Shown here: positions 63,279 through 64,000 of the stretch, in pieces
How the letters are laid out: every line of letters starts with the position of its first letter
How positions within the stretch are numbered: position 1 is the first letter of the stretch
Assembly (NCBI RefSeq): GCF_014084105.1
Contig: NZ_CP048289.1
Coordinates: 2,427,922 to 2,491,921, forward strand
Origin: Streptacidiphilus sp. P02-A3a
GTDB taxonomy: Bacteria > Actinomycetota > Actinomycetes > Streptomycetales > Streptomycetaceae
Direction: 5' to 3'
Length of the DNA: 64,000 bases
Made by a program: the position numbers and the translations under genes
The notes under the pieces: generated by a model
The model's database searches: none
What the model was told of the DNA's origin: nothing
Seen by the model: only the letters and a program-made list of their open reading frames with translations

Positions 63279-63587
63279 GCGGTGACTCCTCTGTGTGATG
63301 TCTTGGTGGTGCTTGTCCACTGTCAGGCTCATGGGCCGTGCCCGCCGGGAACCTGCACTCGGGGCGCCGTTCGCGTCGGCGCGGTGCCCGGTGTGTGAGC
63401 CAGTAGACAAGCGCGGGGGCACGGCGGGGCAGTCACTGATGCCATGAAGACCAGCCCCGGCCCGCCGCGCCCACGCTGTACGTTTCTCCAAGCCCCAACG
63501 GCCGACCGGGGGCCCGTCGGCGGTACCGTGGACCGGCGGGAAAAGCCTGGCAGCGCCACTGCCACCACTGGGCGTAGTGTCTTCCGG
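63279..63587. other. Divergent intergenic region between xdh operon and peptidase gene
   Basis: 309 bp without a gene. It must hold promoters for both directions. I see no copy of the TTCAACA-N3-TGTTGAA or TTCYGCATYGYGGAA palindromes here, unlike the other purine promoters, so the xdh operon may be under a different control. Confidence 0.5.
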
Positions 63588-64000
63588 ATGACAACCGAGA
63601 CGACGGGGGACAACCCCTTCCTGCTCCCCAGCGGCCTGCCCTTCCAGCTGCCGCCGTTCGCGGAGATCCGCGAGGAGCACTACCTGCCCGCGTTCACGCT
63701 CGGCATGAGCGAGCAGCTGGCCGAGGTCGCCGCGATCGCCGCCGATCCGGAGCCCGCCACCTTCGAGAACACCGTGGCGGCGCTGGAGCGCTCCGGCGCC
63801 CTGCTGCGCCGGGTCTCGCTGGTCTTCTTCAACCAGTCCTCCTCGGACACCACCGACGGCGTCCAGGAGATCGACGCGGCGATCAGCCCCCGGCTGGCCG
63901 CGCACGACGACGCGATCCACCTCGACCCGGCGCTGTTCGCCCGGCTCGACGCGCTGCACACCCGGCGCGCCGAGCTCGGCCTGGACGCCGAGTCGCTGCG
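63588..64000 (+). CDS. M3-family metallopeptidase, N-terminal part
   Basis: Runs off the window end. The 137 residues seen start MTTETTGDNPFLLPSGLPF; the segment FAEIREEHYLPAFTLGMSEQ and DPEPATFENTVAALERSG match the N-terminal region of oligopeptidase A / dipeptidyl carboxypeptidase-like M3 peptidases. The HExxH zinc motif would lie well beyond the window. No membrane segment or signal seen. Confidence 0.8.
   Translation, partial: MTTETTGDNPFLLPSGLPFQLPPFAEIREEHYLPAFTLGMSEQLAEVAAIAADPEPATFENTVAALERSGALLRRVSLVFFNQSSSDTTDGVQEIDAAISPRLAAHDDAIHLDPALFARLDALHTRRAELGLDAESL

Overview
The window is about 64 kb of very GC-rich actinobacterial DNA with strong G/C preference at third codon positions. 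A fused urease gamma/beta gene, SpoIIE-type phosphatases, XRE/DUF397 pairs, DUF2637 and DUF6879 proteins, many GTG/TTG starts and apparently leaderless promoters point to a member of the Streptomycetaceae. All product calls are by eye from motifs; no database search was possible.

Layout. 0.1-5.4 kb: a frameshifted XRE regulator, a small gene, agmatine deiminase and a ureAB-ureC urease without accessory genes. 5.5-18.3 kb: housekeeping and membrane genes (galE, a PAS-GAF-PP2C-HATPase phosphatase, a DUF2637 protein, PadR plus an ABC exporter pair, a GT-C glycosyltransferase, moaA). 18.4-21.8 kb: a MocA-like nucleotidyltransferase, the IclR-type regulator AllR and malate synthase. 21.8-24.9 kb: quinone oxidoreductase, a small HTH/Clp-N pair with twin operators, and two tandem secreted proteins. 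24.9-30 kb: accessory DNA with an APH-fold kinase and its 43-residue proline-rich partner, a 547-bp tandem duplication of DUF397 genes beside an XRE/DUF5753 regulator, an orphan SpaB_C protein and a possible Cys-rich peptide.

30-40.1 kb is a graveyard of mobile elements: an IS5-like element with passenger DNA, an IS21 element that split a polymorphic-toxin reading frame (5-bp target duplication CCTGG), an IS66 transposase gene, IS5 remnants and several lower-GC fragments. A copy of the same 16-bp-stem hairpin sits at each edge (29.86 and 40.1 kb).

40.2-63.3 kb is a purine-degradation and glyoxylate-salvage region. 8-oxoguanine deaminase, the three-subunit xanthine dehydrogenase with XdhC and a purine permease make and import oxidised purines. 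Uricase, HIU hydrolase and OHCU decarboxylase give allantoin, and allantoinase and allantoicase give ureidoglycolate. Glyoxylate then enters either malate synthase or the glycerate route (Gcl, Hyi, tartronate semialdehyde reductase, glycerate kinase). A catalase sits in the same block and would remove the H2O2 made by uricase. Two related palindromes, TTCAACA-N3-TGTTGAA and TTCYGCATYGYGGAA, recur at the aceB/allR, OHCU-decarboxylase and hyi promoters and look like the operators that tie these blocks together, most simply through AllR. The window ends inside an M3 peptidase gene.
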